This document shows, piece by piece, positions 4,213 to 6,111 of a stretch of DNA of 6,111 nt. The translations under genes and the position numbers were made by a program. How positions within the stretch are numbered: position 1 is the first letter of the stretch; every line of letters begins with the position of its first letter. The DNA is from an uncultured Porticoccus sp. Lineage in GTDB: Bacteria > Pseudomonadota > Gammaproteobacteria > Pseudomonadales > Porticoccaceae. The DNA is taken from the NCBI GenBank assembly GCA_950063125.1, contig CATLZI010000130.1:1-6111 (forward strand), in the 5' to 3' direction. The notes beneath the pieces are model-generated. The model was not told the origin of the DNA and ran no database searches. It saw only the letters and a program-made list of their open reading frames with translations.

Positions 4213-6111
4213 ATGTTATCTCCCTACCTGTTTGCCGCTGGTATCTTCAGCGTCGCTTTTTGGCCCCATCTGCCGCCTCTATGGGTGGTTTTTCTGTTTA
4301 TGCTGGCCGGCTTCCTGCTGCGCTGGTTCTGGGTGCCGTCCACGTTCCTGTTATTGGGTATGGTCTACGGCTGCTTTTGGGGATATGACAGATTGGGGCA
4401 TCAGTTACCCGATGAGCTCACCGCCACGGATTTCACTATCATTGGCGAGGTTTACGGAATCCCGGTGCGCGATGGGCGCCGGGTGCAGTTTAATCTGCGC
4501 CTGGATGAAGCCTCGAGCAATCTCGAGTTGCGGAAACTCCGGCTCAGTTGGTATGGCGAGCAGGCATCTCCACAACCCGGACAGATCTGGCAGTTGCAAG
4601 TCCGGCTGCGGCGCCCCAGAGGTTATGTCAATCCCGGTGGCTTTGATTATCAGGCATGGTTGATTCAGCAGGGTTTTTCAGCCACGGGCTATGTCAGGGC
4701 ATCCCCGCAGAACCGGCTGCTTGAGCAGCGCTGGTCCCTCGACCGGTTGCGTTATCAATTGCAACAAAAGATTACCGGGAGCCAGGCCAACGAGGATGCC
4801 CAGGCACTGATGTCGGCCTTGACGATTGGCGACCGGTCGCTTATCTCAGAGGATTTGTGGTATCGCCTCTCATTGCTGGGCGTAATCCACCTGCTGGTGG
4901 TTTCGGGTCTACATATCGGTTTCGTGGCGGCGATGGGCTACGGCACCGGTTCGTTGCTGGCCAGGTGTTTTACCCTGATCTGTCGACCAGTCAATGCCCG
5001 CTACTCGGGGGCCGTCTTTTCTCTCGTTTTTGCGCTTTCCTACAGTGCGCTGGCCGGGTTCAGCCTGCCAACCCAGCGGGCATTGATCATGGTGGTGGCC
5101 GCACTGGTTGCACTGTTGGCGAATCGCTACATTGGCAGGTCCATGATATTTGGTCTGGCACTGGTCGGTGTCGCGCTAATCGACCCACTGGCCATTATGG
5201 GTGCAGGTTTCTGGTTATCGTTCGGTGCGGTAGCGGGATTGCTGTGGCTGGTTCCGGCTGTGAATCAGGTCCCGAAATGGCGGCTGTTTTTTCGGGTGCA
5301 GTGGCTGATGTTCCTCCTGCTGATTTTGCCGTTGGCCTTCTGGCAGCTACCTGTGGCCTGGTTCTCGCCATTGGTCAACATCGTGGCCATTCCGTGGGTC
5401 AGTTTTCTGGTTGTGCCGCTCTGCCTGCTGGGTGTGGTGATTATCCCCATCAGCCCGGCTGTGGCTGAATGGCTGTGGTGGTTGGCGGGAAAGCAGTTGG
5501 AATGGTTTGTCCTCCTGACAGGCGAGCTCACAGTCCCGGCGTGGTTGCCGCTTTATTCACCATGGCCTCTGACTGGGCTGTCATTATTCCTGATGATCTG
5601 TATCGCGGGGCTGGTTCTATTGCCCAGAGGTGTTCCCGGTCGCTATCTGGCGATTCCTCTGGCGGTTGCCCTGTTTTATCTGCCGACAGATCGTCAAGCG
5701 CCTTTGACAGTCACAGTGCTCGATGTGGGGCAGGGGTTGTCGATAGTGGTACAGACCAGGCAGCACACACTGGTCTATGACACGGGGCCGGGTTATGTCG
5801 GGGGTTACGATGCAGGCAGTGCCTTGGTCGCGCCGTTTCTGCGGAGGCAGGGAGTGACCGGGCTGGATGCGCTGGTGGTCAGTCACAGTGATAACGATCA
5901 CGCCGGTGGTGTTGCCGGATTGCTGCGCCACTACAGCCCGGCCATGTGGCTGGCCGGCAGTCCTGCCGTTGAAGAGACAGTTCCTGCACCTGAGCAGTGC
6001 CGTGCAGGGCAATCATGGCAGTGGGACGACGTAGAATTCCGCGTCCTCCATCCCTCCGATTCACGGCAGAAAAACAACAACAATCATTCCTGTGTACTGG
6101 CGATCAGCTAT
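4213..6111 (+). CDS. comEC: DNA internalization-related competence protein ComEC/Rec2, C-terminus cut by window end
   Basis: The frame is open for 633 codons to the last base; the family is usually about 740-800 residues, so the C-terminal end is missing. ComEC forms the inner-membrane channel that carries single-stranded DNA into the cytoplasm during natural transformation. In order: N-terminal membrane helices (about 1-55); an OB-fold/DUF4131 region (about 68-156) ending in NPGGFDYQAWLIQQGFSATG from residue 140; the competence domain with HLLVVSGLHIG (226-236) and many helices to about 485; and a metallo-beta-lactamase-like domain with LDVGQG (503-508), YDTGP and SHSDNDHAGG (H558, D560, D562, H563), which keeps the metal-ligand pattern of presumed nuclease-active forms. 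I chose ATG 4213 (AAGGA 8 nt upstream). ATG 4204 and GTG 4195 are in frame, and an in-frame TGA at 4189-4191 bounds the choice. In related bacteria, comEC often precedes exbB/exbD-msbA-lpxK; that lies outside this window. No frameshift is seen. Confidence 0.95.
   Translation, partial: MLSPYLFAAGIFSVAFWPHLPPLWVVFLFMLAGFLLRWFWVPSTFLLLGMVYGCFWGYDRLGHQLPDELTATDFTIIGEVYGIPVRDGRRVQFNLRLDEASSNLELRKLRLSWYGEQASPQPGQIWQLQVRLRRPRGYVNPGGFDYQAWLIQQGFSATGYVRASPQNRLLEQRWSLDRLRYQLQQKITGSQANEDAQALMSALTIGDRSLISEDLWYRLSLLGVIHLLVVSGLHIGFVAAMGYGTGSLLARCFTLICRPVNARYSGAVFSLVFALSYSALAGFSLPTQRALIMVVAALVALLANRYIGRSMIFGLALVGVALIDPLAIMGAGFWLSFGAVAGLLWLVPAVNQVPKWRLFFRVQWLMFLLLILPLAFWQLPVAWFSPLVNIVAIPWVSFLVVPLCLLGVVIIPISPAVAEWLWWLAGKQLEWFVLLTGELTVPAWLPLYSPWPLTGLSLFLMICIAGLVLLPRGVPGRYLAIPLAVALFYLPTDRQAPLTVTVLDVGQGLSIVVQTRQHTLVYDTGPGYVGGYDAGSALVAPFLRRQGVTGLDALVVSHSDNDHAGGVAGLLRHYSPAMWLAGSPAVEETVPAPEQCRAGQSWQWDDVEFRVLHPSDSRQKNNNNHSCVLAISY

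Noticed and set aside
4857..5468. Long plus-strand ORF inside comEC in another frame, plus several minus-strand ORFs at 5265-6064
   Set aside because: The comEC frame through this region carries the competence and metallo-beta-lactamase motifs without a break. The others have low-complexity, non-protein-like composition.

Overview
This window looks like ordinary core chromosome of a gammaproteobacterium. The best fit is the Pseudomonas/Marinobacter/Oceanospirillales-type group. PhhB, YccA and the two-helix membrane protein all resemble the Pseudomonas versions as I remember them. The DNA has a medium G+C look, highest in comEC and lowest in the 5' intergenic region. I see no insertion sequence, phage gene, CRISPR array, tRNA or rRNA. 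The genus cannot be fixed from this window alone.

Layout, left to right. (1) Positions 1-199, minus strand: the N-terminal 66 codons of a small soluble protein, cut by the window edge. (2) Positions 200-717: a roughly 500-bp AT-rich divergent intergenic region with one clean small inverted repeat and no supported gene. (3) Positions 718-1272, plus strand: a 184-residue protein with a central pair of membrane helices. (4) Positions 1273-1403: a short convergent gap without a recognisable intrinsic terminator. (5) Positions 1404-2738, minus strand: a compact probable operon transcribed yccA -> tusE -> phhB. It encodes a BI-1/YccA seven-helix membrane protein, a TusE/DsrC-family sulfur carrier and pterin-4a-carbinolamine dehydratase. 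(6) Positions 2848-4005, minus strand: a patatin-like phospholipase upstream of yccA, separated from it by about 110 bp that hold a good candidate Fur box and a stem-loop. (7) Positions 4006-4212: a divergent intergenic region unusually dense in short repeats. (8) Positions 4213-6111, plus strand: comEC, the DNA-uptake channel, open to the end of the window and lacking its C-terminus.

How the genes relate. TusE normally takes sulfur from the TusBCD complex and passes it to MnmA for tRNA 2-thiouridine synthesis. In Pseudomonas, yccA is followed by tusD-tusC-tusB-tusE. Here tusE follows yccA after 5 bp and tusBCD are absent from the window. TusE also departs from the family at a usually conserved His-Trp pair while keeping the penultimate Cys. 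This, together with the candidate Fur box in front of the operon, is the most interesting observation. I did not find a convincing undescribed system; the remaining findings are regulatory-scale or annotation-scale.
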